DNA of 43,880 bases, from NCBI GenBank assembly GCA_013140775.1, contig JABFSA010000096.1:1-43880 (forward strand). Direction: 5' to 3'. The notes under the pieces were generated by a model that had not been told where the DNA came from, did not search any database, and saw only the letters and a program-made list of their open reading frames with translations. The stretch's first letter is position 1. Each line of letters begins with the position of its first letter. This DNA is from Acidobacteriota bacterium (GTDB lineage Bacteria; Acidobacteriota; Vicinamibacteria; Vicinamibacterales; UBA2999). Positions 34,977 through 43,666 of this stretch are shown here, in pieces. The position numbers were made by a program, and so were the translations under genes.

Positions 34977-35356
34977 GGGATTGTCAGTCCTGGGACAGGT
35001 CCCAGGTGATCTTCCGTCGGGGACGAGAGATTGTGGGCCGGCGTTCTGACCTGTGTCTCGACAACGTGCACTGCTCCATGGCGTCGAGACTGAGCAAGGG
35101 GCGCACCATGTTTCGATTCCGCAGCGAAGTGAGCAATAACAGGCTTTAGTTACAGCGACTTGAAGGCGGATGAGGAGGGAAGGTCTCTTTCGGTGCCATG
35201 CCATTTATTGGCACACGGGATCCAGATGCGTAGGAGCCCCTAAACCATGTATATACTTTGGGTTGCAGCTGCCCAATCCCGCCGAACCCCACCTGCGTAT
35301 TGCGACGAGACACGAGTGACAAATAAGGACACAAAGAGTGGGGGCATCTTCACGCT
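34977..35356. other. 380-bp divergent intergenic region
   Basis: This is the longest gap in the window. It separates the GGDEF/EAL gene from the zinc-ribbon gene and must hold both promoters. Besides the inverted repeat at 34989-35006 I see a TGTATATAC stretch near 35247-35255, which could be part of a promoter. I see no tRNA, riboswitch core or believable ORF; a minus-strand frame of 62 codons (35146-35334) does not look like a protein. Confidence 0.6.
34989..35006. promoter_or_regulatory. Perfect inverted repeat upstream of the GGDEF/EAL gene
   Basis: CCTGGGAC-AG-GTCCCAGG is an 8+2+8 perfect palindrome whose edge is 12 bases from the ATG at 34976. The two-base spacer fits a dimeric-regulator operator better than an RNA hairpin. 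It covers the ribosome-binding region, so it could control either transcription or translation. Confidence 0.55.
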
Positions 35357-35722
35357 ATGACATGTCGTAAGTGCGGCACCGACATCGCCGCCAATGCCTT
35401 GATCTGCTACCGCTGCGGCACGGCGACAGCCGAGCCGCGGGTGCAGCCACCGACAACGGGGTCAGTCTTCGACCGTCCACGGCGGCGCTGGCCCATCGTT
35501 CCGCTCACCATCGCCGCGATCATCATCGCGATCATTCTCTGGTTCCTGTTCGGAACGCCCCTGGGTGCAATCCCAGAGCTACCGGCCAGCAATGACCACG
35601 AAGAGACGAAGGCCACGAAGACTAGTCAGCTATCTGACGATATTCGTGCGGACTTCGGGTTATTCGTGGCGCACGGGCCTGAGATGGGGATTGCGCTTGG
35701 CGGTCACGGCGCCTGGCTGTAA
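35357..35722 (+). CDS. Zinc-ribbon membrane protein with repeat-derived C-terminus
   Basis: The 121-residue protein has an N-terminal zinc ribbon (Cys3, Cys6, Cys17, Cys20), a basic Pro-rich linker and one transmembrane helix (about 49-67, IVPLTIAAIIIAIILWFLFG). Up to about residue 79 it looks like a normal small protein. The DNA from 35595 on is a diverged copy of the CACGAAG inverted repeat, so the last 42 or so residues (from HEETKATK) are coded by repeat DNA. The original stop may have been lost by repeat insertion. The function is unknown. Confidence 0.65.
   Translation: MTCRKCGTDIAANALICYRCGTATAEPRVQPPTTGSVFDRPRRRWPIVPLTIAAIIIAIILWFLFGTPLGAIPELPASNDHEETKATKTSQLSDDIRADFGLFVAHGPEMGIALGGHGAWL
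35595..35668. repeat. CACGAAG-type inverted repeat inside a coding frame
   Basis: The left arm has ACCACGAAG and GCCACGAAG units, the right arm TATTCGTGCG and TATTCGTGGC. It shares unit structure and size with 28608-28680 but is more diverged. It lies within the 3' third of the zinc-ribbon gene. Confidence 0.65.
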
Positions 35723-35728
35723 CCAGGC
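35711..35728. terminator. Hairpin at the zinc-ribbon gene stop
   Basis: GCCTGG-CTGTAA-CCAGGC is a 6-bp perfect stem with a 6-base loop containing the TAA stop. It lies between convergent genes. There is no T tract, so its strength is doubtful. Confidence 0.4.
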
Positions 35729-35737
35729 ATTCCACGC

Positions 35738-36682
35738 CTACCGCCTTGCGGGTGCGGGCGATGCCGCGAGCCGTCGTTCGATCTGCGGGAGCGCGTCGAG
35801 GACGACCTCTCCGACGATCTGCAGGCTGCGGGCGCTGACACGGTCGAGGTCGTCCTGCGCCGTGTGCCAGGCGGGGTAGTCGAGGTCGATGATGTCGATC
35901 GACGGGATGCCCGCGCGAACGAACGGCATGTGGTCGTCGTCTATCGTCGTCTCTTCCGCCGGGAAGTTCGACCGGTAGCCGAGCCTGGCTGCCGACGCCC
36001 ACACGATATCGTTGAGCCATCCGGTCGAGTTGGAGTCGCGCCGGATGTTGAGATTCCGATCGCCAATCATGTCGAGCAGCACCAGCGCCCGGAGGCTGTT
36101 CAACGTGCCCGCTTTTTGTGCCGCTTCGACATAGCGCCTGCTGCCGTAGGTATTGTCGTTGTTGCGGTTCCAATCGACCACGGCTTCTTCGCCGTCAAAG
36201 AAGATCAGTTCGATCGTGAACTCGTTCTGCCGGGACTTCAGCAGGCGGCCGAGCTCCAGGACAGCAGCGGTGGATGACGCGCCGTCGCTCGCACCAACAA
36301 AACGGAACTCGCGGAAAAGCTTGGTGTCGTAGTGGGTGGCGAGCGCGATGCGCTCGGGCCGCCGGCCTGGGATTGTCGCCACGAGGTTGATCAGCCGTGT
36401 CTGGCCAATCGGCGTCTTGACGTCGAACGCTTCCTCACGAACCGCGATTCCAGCCGCCTTCAGCTGCGAGACGATGTATTCGCGGGTCTGGGCGAGGGCC
36501 GAAGAGCCCGCCGGCCGTGGCCCGAAGGCCACCTGCCGGCGCAGATGCTCATAGGCGCGCCCGCTGTCGAAGGATGCGGTGGCGGGCGCCTGATTCCCGG
36601 CGTTTGCCGCGCAGCTGAGGAGCGCTGAGGCGAGCAACGTCGCGCCTAGTACGGCCCGACCGCTCGCTCCGCGCTGTCGCAC
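35738..36682 (-). CDS. M28-family protein resembling glutaminyl-peptide cyclotransferase
   Basis: The 314-residue precursor has a lipobox (LLSC, Cys24). The M28 fold carries LATHYDTK (His117), VGASDGASSTAAVLELGR with zinc ligand Asp133, FFDGEEAVVDW with Glu165/Glu166, VLLDMIGD, DDDHMPF and PAWHTAQDD with His273. FFDGEEAxxxW...YGSR and the DDDHxPFxRxGIP segment are close to glutaminyl cyclases, which form N-terminal pyroglutamate, more than to aminopeptidases. The start is GTG at 36682, 9 bp after gltA. It is the last gene of the pst-to-gltA strand run. Confidence 0.85.
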   Translation of the reverse strand: MRQRGASGRAVLGATLLASALLSCAANAGNQAPATASFDSGRAYEHLRRQVAFGPRPAGSSALAQTREYIVSQLKAAGIAVREEAFDVKTPIGQTRLINLVATIPGRRPERIALATHYDTKLFREFRFVGASDGASSTAAVLELGRLLKSRQNEFTIELIFFDGEEAVVDWNRNNDNTYGSRRYVEAAQKAGTLNSLRALVLLDMIGDRNLNIRRDSNSTGWLNDIVWASAARLGYRSNFPAEETTIDDDHMPFVRAGIPSIDIIDLDYPAWHTAQDDLDRVSARSLQIVGEVVLDALPQIERRLAASPAPARR

Positions 36683-36691
36683 CTCTGGCCC

Positions 36692-37978
36692 CTACTTCCT
36701 CTTCTCGATCGGCACATAGTCCCGTCGCGCCGAGCCTGTGTAGATCTGGCGCGGCCGTGCGATCTTCTGCTCGGGATCCAGGATCATTTCCTCCCACTGT
36801 GCGATCCATCCTGCGGTGCGCGGGATGGCGAACAGCACGGGGAACATCGTGACCGGGAACTTCATGGCCTCGTAAATCAGGCCGGAGTAGAAGTCCACGT
36901 TTGGATAGAGCTTGCGGGTGACGAAGTAGTCGTCCTGCAACGCAATCCGCTCGAGCTCGATGGCGATCTTGAGGAGCGGGTTGGTGCCCGTGACTTCGAA
37001 CACTTCGTCGGCCGTCCGCTTGATGATCTTGGCTCGCGGGTCGTAGGACTTGTAGATTCGGTGACCGAATCCCATCAGACGTCCTTCGCCGGCCTTGACC
37101 CTCTTGATGAAGCCCGGCACGTTGTCGATGCTGCCGATCTCGGCGAGCATGCGCAGTACCGCTTCGTTGGCCCCGCCGTGGAGAGGACCGTAGAGCGCCG
37201 CGGCCGCACCGGCCATCGCTGAATACGGATCGACCTGCGAGCTGCCGATGGCGCGCATCGCGCTCGTACTGCAGTTCTGCTCGTGGTCCGCGTGCAGGAT
37301 GAACAGCACGTCCAGTGCCCGTTCCAGCGCCGGCGGAACCTTGTACTTCAGCTCGGTCATCTTGAACAGCATGTTCAGGAAGTTGCCGGTGAAGCTCAGT
37401 TCGTTGTCGGGTTGGTTGTAGGGGCGGCCGATGCTGTGGCGGAAGGCGTAGGCGGCGATGGTGGGGACTTTCGCGATGAGGCGGTGAATCTGCTTCTTTC
37501 GCGACTGCTCATCGAAGATGTTCTTGGCGTCCGGGTAGAACGTCGAGAACGCGCCCACCGTGCTGAGGAAGACGCCCATCGGGTGCGCGTCGTACTGGAA
37601 CCCTTCCATCAGCTTCTTGATGTTCTCGTGGAGCATCGTGTGCTGCGTGATGTCGTGGGTCCAGCTCGCCAGCTGTGCCGACGTCGGGAGCTCGCCAAAG
37701 AGAATCAGGTAGGCGGTCTCCAGATACGTCGAGTGTTCGGCGAGCTGCTCAATGGGATGCCCCCGATACTCGAGGATGCCCTTGTCGCCGTCGATGTAGG
37801 TGATGCGACTGCGACACGCGGCGGTGTTCATGAACGCCGGGTCGTAGGTCATCAGCCCGGCGTCGTCGGTCCCGGCCTTAATCTGCCGGAGATCCGTCGC
37901 ACGAATGACGCCGTCTTTGATGGGGATCTCGTACTGTTTGCCAGTACGGTTGTCGGTCACGCTGAGCGTATCGGCCAT
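36692..37978 (-). CDS. gltA: Citrate synthase
   Basis: This 428-residue enzyme condenses oxaloacetate with acetyl-CoA in the citric acid cycle. It has the full length of the Gram-negative hexameric type, with the N-terminal small domain. Active-site residues are visible: His267 in YGPLHGGANEAV, His306 in GFGHRIYKSYDPRAK, and Asp362 in PNVDFYSGLIYEAM; HADHEQNCSTSAMR (229-242) is the substrate-binding segment. It lies 20 bp after yacG and 9 bp before the M28 gene. Confidence 0.97.
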   Translation of the reverse strand: MADTLSVTDNRTGKQYEIPIKDGVIRATDLRQIKAGTDDAGLMTYDPAFMNTAACRSRITYIDGDKGILEYRGHPIEQLAEHSTYLETAYLILFGELPTSAQLASWTHDITQHTMLHENIKKLMEGFQYDAHPMGVFLSTVGAFSTFYPDAKNIFDEQSRKKQIHRLIAKVPTIAAYAFRHSIGRPYNQPDNELSFTGNFLNMLFKMTELKYKVPPALERALDVLFILHADHEQNCSTSAMRAIGSSQVDPYSAMAGAAAALYGPLHGGANEAVLRMLAEIGSIDNVPGFIKRVKAGEGRLMGFGHRIYKSYDPRAKIIKRTADEVFEVTGTNPLLKIAIELERIALQDDYFVTRKLYPNVDFYSGLIYEAMKFPVTMFPVLFAIPRTAGWIAQWEEMILDPEQKIARPRQIYTGSARRDYVPIEKRK

Positions 37979-37998
37979 AAGAGCGAGAGGGGCTGCTG

Positions 37999-38184
37999 TT
38001 AAGCGTCAGAATCTGGGTTGTTGTCCGGGGCGGGGATCGGTTCGCCAGCAATACGGTACCGCTCTTCGGCCCATCTCGCCAGGTCTTCGTTCCGGCATCG
38101 CTCGCTGCAGAACGGCCTCCAGCGGTCGTCCACGGGATGCCGACGGCACTGCACGCAGAGCCGCGCCTCGCCCATCCGACCCAT
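37999..38184 (-). CDS. yacG: DNA gyrase inhibitor YacG-type zinc protein
   Basis: The 61-residue protein has four zinc ligands, Cys10 and Cys13 (LCVQC) and Cys26 and Cys30 (FCSERC), followed by RNEDLARWAEERYRIAGE, which is the YacG signature. E. coli YacG binds zinc and inhibits gyrase. The ATG at 38184 was preferred to a TTG at 38193; a second ATG lies at 38175. There is no strong ribosome-binding site, so coupling to phoU is possible. Confidence 0.88.
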   Translation of the reverse strand: MGRMGEARLCVQCRRHPVDDRWRPFCSERCRNEDLARWAEERYRIAGEPIPAPDNNPDSDA

Positions 38185-38216
38185 TTTAATCAATTTGGGG
38201 CGGCGTGCTGAGAAAA

Positions 38217-38897
38217 CTACTCGGTGGGTTCCGCCGGGGGTAGATGCCGGACGTCGAGGGCCGACACCATGAAGATCACGTCCTCGGCGATGTTGGTGGC
38301 GTGATCGCCGATTCGTTCGAGATGCCGGGAGATCAGAATCAGGTCGAGCGCCGGTTCCACGATGGTGCCATCCTCGAGCATGCAGGCCAGAAGGTCCCGA
38401 AACACGAGCGTTTTCAGGCTGTCGAGCCGGTCGTCCTCGCTGAGCACCTGCTTGGCGAGGGTGGTGTCGCGCTGGACGAAGGCATCGAGCGAATCACGCA
38501 GCATGAGCTGCGCAATCTCACCCATCTGTGGAATATCGATGAGTTTCTTGACCGGCGGATGGTTGATGTAGCGCTGGGCCGCCTCGGCAATGTTGACCGC
38601 CAGGTCGCCGACCCGCTCCAAATCGGTATTGATCTTGACCGCCGCGACAATTGACCTGAGGTCCGTGGCCATGGGCTGGTAGAGCGCCAGCAGCGTAAAG
38701 CACCGGCTGTCCACCTCGATGTGCAGCTCGTTGATCGGTTCGTCCCCCCGGATGACACGTTCGATCGCCGCCGTGTCCCTGGTGACGAGACCCTGCACTG
38801 CCGCCCGCACGCGTTCCTCAGCCAGGCCGCCCATTTCGAGCAGCCGTGCCTGAAGTGCCTCGAGCTCTTCCTGGAAGTGTCGAACAACGCGTTCCAT
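38217..38897 (-). CDS. phoU: Phosphate signalling protein PhoU
   Basis: The 226-residue all-helical protein consists of two three-helix repeats. The metal-cluster motifs are DLERVGDLAVNIAEAA in the first and HLERIGDHATNIAEDVIF in the second. PhoU connects the Pst transporter to the PhoR/PhoB phosphate response and restrains uptake. The start is two bases after the pstB stop. No phoR or phoB gene is in the window. Confidence 0.96.
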   Translation of the reverse strand: MERVVRHFQEELEALQARLLEMGGLAEERVRAAVQGLVTRDTAAIERVIRGDEPINELHIEVDSRCFTLLALYQPMATDLRSIVAAVKINTDLERVGDLAVNIAEAAQRYINHPPVKKLIDIPQMGEIAQLMLRDSLDAFVQRDTTLAKQVLSEDDRLDSLKTLVFRDLLACMLEDGTIVEPALDLILISRHLERIGDHATNIAEDVIFMVSALDVRHLPPAEPTE

Positions 38898-38899
38898 GG

Positions 38900-39739
38900 C
38901 TACCCGAACCGTCCGGTCACATAGTCCTCCGTCACCTTTTCCGCTGGAGCGGTGAACATCTTATCGGTGCGATCGTACTCAACCAAACGCCCAAGCCAGA
39001 AGAACGCGGTGAAATCCGAGACCCGCGCGGCCTGCTGCATGTTGTGGGTGACGATGACGATCGTGTAGGTCTTCTTCAGGTCGTACACCAGTTCTTCGAT
39101 GCGCTGCGTGGCGATGGGATCGAGCGCCGACGCCGGCTCGTCCATCAGCAGGATGTCGGGGCGCACGGCGAGGGCCCTGGCAATGCACAGTCGCTGCTGC
39201 TGACCACCTGACATGGCGAGCGCAGAGGTCTGCAGCCGGTCCTTGACCTCATCCCAGAGAGCGGCCTGTCGCAGGCTTTCCTCGACCCGTTCAGCCAGCT
39301 CGGACCGCGTGCCCGCCATGCCGTTGATCCGAAGGCCGTACGCGATGTTGTCGAATATCGACTTCGGGAACGGATTCGACTTCTGAAAGACCATCCCTAC
39401 CCGGCGGCGCAGGGCGACGACGTCGATGCCGGGGCCGTAGATGTCGGTTCCGTCAATCAGAACCTTCCCTTCGACACGAGTCCCCGGGATGATGTCGTTC
39501 ATCCGGTTCAGCGTGCGCAGGAAGGTGCTCTTGCCGCAGCCGGATGGTCCAATGAACGCCGTGACCACGTTGGGATGAATACGGATCGAAATATCCGTGA
39601 GTGCCCGGGTGCTCCCGTACGAAAAGTTGAGTGACTCCGCGTGGATCTTCACCGGGCGATCGACGGGCGGGTGCTGATGCTGACTGCTGCGACTGGCCAG
39701 CGCACCGAGCGCGGTGAGACGTGTCGCCGGATCGCTCAT
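38900..39739 (-). CDS. pstB: Phosphate ABC transporter ATP-binding protein PstB
   Basis: The 279-residue ATPase shows Walker [10 protein letters not shown] (Lys70), the ABC signature MSGGQQQR (176-183), Walker [14 protein letters not shown] (Asp200, Glu201) and switch His232. [41 protein letters not shown] is the PstB-specific C-terminal part. The first 29 residues are an extra leader before the ABC domain. Its start overlaps the pstA stop (ATGA). Confidence 0.97.
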   Translation of the reverse strand: MSDPATRLTALGALASRSSQHQHPPVDRPVKIHAESLNFSYGSTRALTDISIRIHPNVVTAFIGPSGCGKSTFLRTLNRMNDIIPGTRVEGKVLIDGTDIYGPGIDVVALRRRVGMVFQKSNPFPKSIFDNIAYGLRINGMAGTRSELAERVEESLRQAALWDEVKDRLQTSALAMSGGQQQRLCIARALAVRPDILLMDEPASALDPIATQRIEELVYDLKKTYTIVIVTHNMQQAARVSDFTAFFWLGRLVEYDRTDKMFTAPAEKVTEDYVTGRFG

Positions 39740-40623
39740 GACAGCTTCTTCTGGTAGTGGTCACGAAGCCAGATGGCGGCAGCGTTCATCGTGAGGAGCA
39801 GCGCCAGCAGCACGAGAATGCCGGCCGCGGCGTTGGCCTGAAACTCGACCTGGGGACGGGACACCCAGTTGAAGATCTGGATCGGCAGCACGGTGAAGGG
39901 CGACCACAGGCCGTCCGGCGCGAATGCCACGAATGTCAGTGCGCCAATCGAGATGAGCGGCGCCGTTTCCCCGATGGCCCGTGAGAGCGCCAGGATCATA
40001 CCGGTGAGGATGCCGGGAAGCGCGATGGGCAACACCTGGTACCACACCGTTTGCCACTTCGTGGCGCCGAGCGCGTACGACCCTTCACGAATCGAAGGAG
40101 GCACCGCACGCAACGCTTCCCGTGTAGACAGGATGATCACGGGCAGCACAAGCAGCGCCAGCGTCGAGGCGCCCGCCAGCACGCTCCGTCCCATGCCCAT
40201 CGCGCGAACGAACAACCCGAGTCCGAGCAGCCCGTAGATGATCGACGGGACCGCTGCGAGGTTCGTGATGTTGATCTCGATGATCCGCGCCATCAGGTTT
40301 CGCCGCGAGTATTCCTCGAGATAGATGGCCGATGCGACCCCGATCGGCACCGCGAGCGTACCGGTGACCAGGATCACCAGCATGCTCCCGGACAGTGCAT
40401 GCCAGATACCGGCGTTGGCGGCGCGTCTCGAGGGAAAACCTGTCAGGAAGTCCCATGACAGACGGCTGAACCCATCGCGCCAGACATCGGTGATGAGGGC
40501 GATGAGCGACCCCAGCGCCAAAATCAGAATGAGCAGCGCCAGCGCCTGAAACGCCAGATCGAGGAATCGACGGCGCGCGATGGCTCGTTGAACGCCGCCG
40601 TCCGCGAGTGACGTGCCCGTCAC
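39736..40623 (-). CDS. pstA: Phosphate ABC transporter permease PstA
   Basis: The 295-residue inner-membrane permease has six predicted helices. The ABC-permease coupling loop is [40 protein letters not shown], followed by [14 protein letters not shown]. Its sequence is closer to PstA than to PstC. Its GTG start overlaps the pstC stop. Confidence 0.95.
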   Translation of the reverse strand: MTGTSLADGGVQRAIARRRFLDLAFQALALLILILALGSLIALITDVWRDGFSRLSWDFLTGFPSRRAANAGIWHALSGSMLVILVTGTLAVPIGVASAIYLEEYSRRNLMARIIEINITNLAAVPSIIYGLLGLGLFVRAMGMGRSVLAGASTLALLVLPVIILSTREALRAVPPSIREGSYALGATKWQTVWYQVLPIALPGILTGMILALSRAIGETAPLISIGALTFVAFAPDGLWSPFTVLPIQIFNWVSRPQVEFQANAAAGILVLLALLLTMNAAAIWLRDHYQKKLS

Positions 40624-41540
40624 GAGTACTCCTCACGGAACCGCGCGCGCAGCCAGGCGCTGACGAGGTTCAACATGAACGTGCCCAGGAAGAGCAGCAT
40701 GCCGACGGCGAAGATCGTGCGGTACTCGAGCGTGCCTTGTGGCGTGTCGCCCAGGCTCACCTGCACGATGTAGGCAGTCATGGTTTCGATGGGCACCAAT
40801 GGATTCGCTGTCAATCGCGGCTGCTGTCCGGCGGCAATGGCCACGATCATCGTTTCACCGATGGCCCGCGACGCGGCCAGGATACACGCAGCTGTGATAC
40901 CCGAGAAGGCGGCAGGCAGCACCACCCGCAGGCTCGTCTGCATCTTCGTGGCGCCGAGCGCGTACGCACCTTCGCGGAGACCGCGCGGTACGGCCTGCAT
41001 GGCGTCTTCGGACAGCGACGACACCAGCGGGAGGATCATGATCCCCATCACGATGCCGGGGCTCAGCGCGTTGAACCCGGCCAACCCCGGCAGTACCTGC
41101 TGCAACAGGGGTGTCACGAACAGCAACGCGAAGTATCCGTAGACCACAGTTGGTACGCCCGCCAGGATCTCGAGGATGGGCTTGACCATGCGGCGGACGC
41201 CGAGCGGCGCGTACTCGCTGAGGTAGACCGCGCTCAGCAGCCCCATTGGAAGGGCCACTGCCATCGCGATTGCCGACACCATCACCGTGCCGGCGACGAG
41301 CGGGAGGACGCCGAAGCTTGGCGTGGCAAAGAGGGGGGTCCAGTTGGTGCCGAACAGGAAATCTGTGACCGGCACCTCACGCAGGAACGCAAACGTCTCG
41401 ATCGTCAGGACCAGAATGATGCCGGCCGTTGTCCCGATCGAGAGCAGAGCGCAGAGTAACAGCGCCCACTCAATGAGTGGTTCGAACCGTTTCATGCCTC
41501 GACGTTGCTCGGCATGACCCTGAGCCGGTCCAAGGGTCAC
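40620..41540 (-). CDS. pstC: Phosphate ABC transporter permease PstC
   Basis: The permease has 306 residues if started at GTG 41540, which overlaps the pstS stop (GTGA) like the other genes of this operon. An ATG at 41495 gives 291 residues and a more usual short N-terminus ([10 protein letters not shown]); either may be right. There are six helices, with the coupling loop [37 protein letters not shown] and [15 protein letters not shown]. Confidence 0.95.
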   Translation of the reverse strand: MTLGPAQGHAEQRRGMKRFEPLIEWALLLCALLSIGTTAGIILVLTIETFAFLREVPVTDFLFGTNWTPLFATPSFGVLPLVAGTVMVSAIAMAVALPMGLLSAVYLSEYAPLGVRRMVKPILEILAGVPTVVYGYFALLFVTPLLQQVLPGLAGFNALSPGIVMGIMILPLVSSLSEDAMQAVPRGLREGAYALGATKMQTSLRVVLPAAFSGITAACILAASRAIGETMIVAIAAGQQPRLTANPLVPIETMTAYIVQVSLGDTPQGTLEYRTIFAVGMLLFLGTFMLNLVSAWLRARFREEYS

Positions 41541-42577
41541 TGTTCCCGGGTCAGCAGATCTTCGAGGGTCAGGCCGACCTGCGAACCACCCGCGCCAAAC
41601 GCCGTCCCCACCTTTCGATCGGCAAAGTGCTTTCGCGCAAGGTCGTAGATCTGCGGTGTGAGCTCGATGTAGCCGACCTCCTGCGTGAGGTCGGTCCGGC
41701 TGAAGAACATCTCCACGAACTGCTGGATCTCCGGCCGATCGGCCGCCGTGCGCGTGACGTAGATGAAGAGCGGACGCGAGAGCGGTTGATAGGTGCCGTC
41801 ACGAACGGTTTGAGCGGTTGGAATGATCGGCCCGTCTCCGTTGTCAGCTTTCCCGTCGTCCACCGGCACGATTTTGAGTTTTGAGCTGTTGGCCTCGACG
41901 TAGGCCAGTGGAAGGAAGCCCAGTGCGAGTTCGTCGCTGCCGATGCCCTGCACGATGACGTTGTCGTCTTCGCTGGAGGTGAAGTCGCCTCGGCTCGCGC
42001 CTTCTTTGCCGACGGTGGCCTCGGTGAAGTAGTCGTAGGTGCCGGAATCGACCCCTGCGCCGAACAGCCGGATCTCCCGGTTTGGCCAGGACGCGCGGAT
42101 CTGGTTCCAGCGCAGGACCTTGCCCTGTGCCTCAGGAGCCCAGAGTGTTTTGAGCTCAGCAACGGTGATCGACGTGGCCCAGGTGTTCTTGGGGTTCACG
42201 ACGATCGCGAGGCCGTCGTATGCAATGGGGAGTTCGATATATTCGACACCCGCCGTCTTGCAGGCCTCGATCTCGGCCGGTCGTATAGGCCTCGATGCGT
42301 TGCTGATATTGATTTCGTCGCGGCAGAACTTCTGGAACCCGCCTCCAGTACCGGAGATGCCGACGGTAGGGGTCCGAGTGTTCGTGTTCGCTTTGCCGTA
42401 CTCTTCAGCCACGGCTTCGGCAATTGGAAAGACTGTGCTGGATCCGTCAACGGTGATCAGCTCCGCGGCCGGGGCGGCGTTGCCCTCGGTTGCGGGCGCG
42501 TTACTTCCTCCACCGCACGCGCTTGCCAGGATAGTGAATGCGACAGCACCGGCGGAGCGCAGGAATCCGTGAGTCAT
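41537..42577 (-). CDS. pstS: Phosphate-binding protein PstS, lipoprotein
   Basis: The 346-residue precursor has a lipobox (LASAC, Cys21). Phosphate-binding segments are [32 protein letters not shown] and the later [14 protein letters not shown]. It delivers phosphate to PstCA in the inner membrane. It is the first gene of the operon; a direct repeat resembling a Pho box lies about 47 bases upstream. Confidence 0.96.
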   Translation of the reverse strand: MTHGFLRSAGAVAFTILASACGGGSNAPATEGNAAPAAELITVDGSSTVFPIAEAVAEEYGKANTNTRTPTVGISGTGGGFQKFCRDEINISNASRPIRPAEIEACKTAGVEYIELPIAYDGLAIVVNPKNTWATSITVAELKTLWAPEAQGKVLRWNQIRASWPNREIRLFGAGVDSGTYDYFTEATVGKEGASRGDFTSSEDDNVIVQGIGSDELALGFLPLAYVEANSSKLKIVPVDDGKADNGDGPIIPTAQTVRDGTYQPLSRPLFIYVTRTAADRPEIQQFVEMFFSRTDLTQEVGYIELTPQIYDLARKHFADRKVGTAFGAGGSQVGLTLEDLLTREQ

Positions 42578-42623
42578 ATGACATTCACGGTATCCAAAGG
42601 GAATTTCGCAGTCATTTCATTTG

Positions 42624-42640
42624 TGTTAAATCCATGTAAA
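42624..42640 (-). promoter_or_regulatory. Pho-box-like direct repeat upstream of pstS
   Basis: On the minus strand TTTACA-N5-TTAACA forms two hexamers with an 11-base period, which is the layout of PhoP/PhoB binding sites as known best from Bacillus (TTAACA-type repeats). The AT-rich patch stands out in the GC-rich surroundings. Only two units are clear. Confidence 0.45.
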
Positions 42641-42700
42641 TGCCAGATCAAGGACGAGTCGGCGCGCCCGACATCCGCGAGATAAAGTAGCCACGCCTCC

Positions 42701-43624
42701 GTGCCTGCCGTCACCGTCATCATCAACCCCATCTCAGGCACCAACGGCCGGCCGGGCATGGCCCGGGCGACGTCCGACCTGGCGGCGTCGCTGGTTGCTG
42801 CCCGAGGCCTGGACGCGCAGGTGCTGTTGAGCGAACGCGTCGGGCACGCACGCGAACTCGCACGTGCGGCGATCGCGAACGGCTCGACTCGAGTGCTGGC
42901 GTGGGGAGGCGACGGCACGGTCAACGAAGTGGCATCGGCCCTCGTCTTCAGCCCCGCCAGGCTCGGGATCATCCCCAGCGGTTCCGGCAATGGCCTGGCG
43001 CGCGAGCTCCGTATTCCCCTGGATCCCGCCCGAGCTTTCGCGGTTGCGCTTGAGGGACGTGAGTGCATCATCGACGGGGGAGAGTTCGACGGACGATGGT
43101 TCTTCAACGTGGCGGGGGTGGGGATCGACGCGGAGGTCGCGCATCGATTTGCTGCCGTCGGCCACCAGCGGCGTGGGCTCCGACGCTATCTGGAGATTGC
43201 CGCGCGGGAATTCTTCAGCTACAGGTCGCGGTCCTACGTCATCACTACCGATGGGGAAATCCATCGCGTCAGTGCCCTCATTGTGGCGATTGCGAACAGC
43301 CGGCAGTACGGTAACGGCGCCCTCATTGCCCCCTCGGCCGCGTTGGATGACGGTCAGCTCGACGTGGTGATCGTTGGAGCTCGTTCGGCCCTCGCAGTGC
43401 TGCTGCAGGTGCCGCGGCTTTTCACCGGGCGAATCTCCCGCGCCCCCGGTGTCACGACCGTCAAGGCCACTGAGATAACGATCACCTCAGACCAGCCGAT
43501 GCCGTACCATCTGGACGGCGAACCGTTTCCAGGTTCGAGAGCGATCACCGCGCGTGCCCGTCCTGGCGCGTTGCGCGTTGCCGTGCCTCTCGACGCGCCG
43601 CTTGATCTGCTGGCATCACGCTGA
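42701..43624 (+). CDS. Diacylglycerol-kinase family lipid kinase
   Basis: The 307-residue protein has the DAGK catalytic signature: VIINPISGTNGR, WGGDGTVNEVASAL (GGDGT, 69-73), GIIPSGSGNGLARELRIP and FFNVAGVGIDAEV. The C-terminal beta domain has LDDGQLDVVIV and PMPYHLDGEPF. Family members (DgkB, YegS, BmrU and others) phosphorylate diacylglycerol or related lipids; the lipid cannot be specified. The start is GTG at 42701. It is divergent from pstS with a 123-bp gap. Confidence 0.92.
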   Translation: MPAVTVIINPISGTNGRPGMARATSDLAASLVAARGLDAQVLLSERVGHARELARAAIANGSTRVLAWGGDGTVNEVASALVFSPARLGIIPSGSGNGLARELRIPLDPARAFAVALEGRECIIDGGEFDGRWFFNVAGVGIDAEVAHRFAAVGHQRRGLRRYLEIAAREFFSYRSRSYVITTDGEIHRVSALIVAIANSRQYGNGALIAPSAALDDGQLDVVIVGARSALAVLLQVPRLFTGRISRAPGVTTVKATEITITSDQPMPYHLDGEPFPGSRAITARARPGALRVAVPLDAPLDLLASR

Positions 43625-43666
43625 CGGGGGCTGGCGTGTTCCCGTGACCCGCGATAGGAGCGCTTC

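Noticed and set aside
34977..35204. 76-residue N-terminal extension of the GGDEF/EAL protein
   Set aside because: The sequence is rich in Cys, Arg and Ser without any pattern, and the ATG at 34976 gives a proper membrane-domain start.
35146..35334. 62-codon minus-strand frame in the 380-bp gap
   Set aside because: No ribosome-binding site, no family resemblance, and it lies in a region that must hold promoters.
35205..35345. Possible c-di-GMP riboswitch near the GGDEF/EAL gene
   Set aside because: I looked for conserved GEMM core bases and did not find them; the region is on the far side of the gene start and shows no clear two-helix layout.
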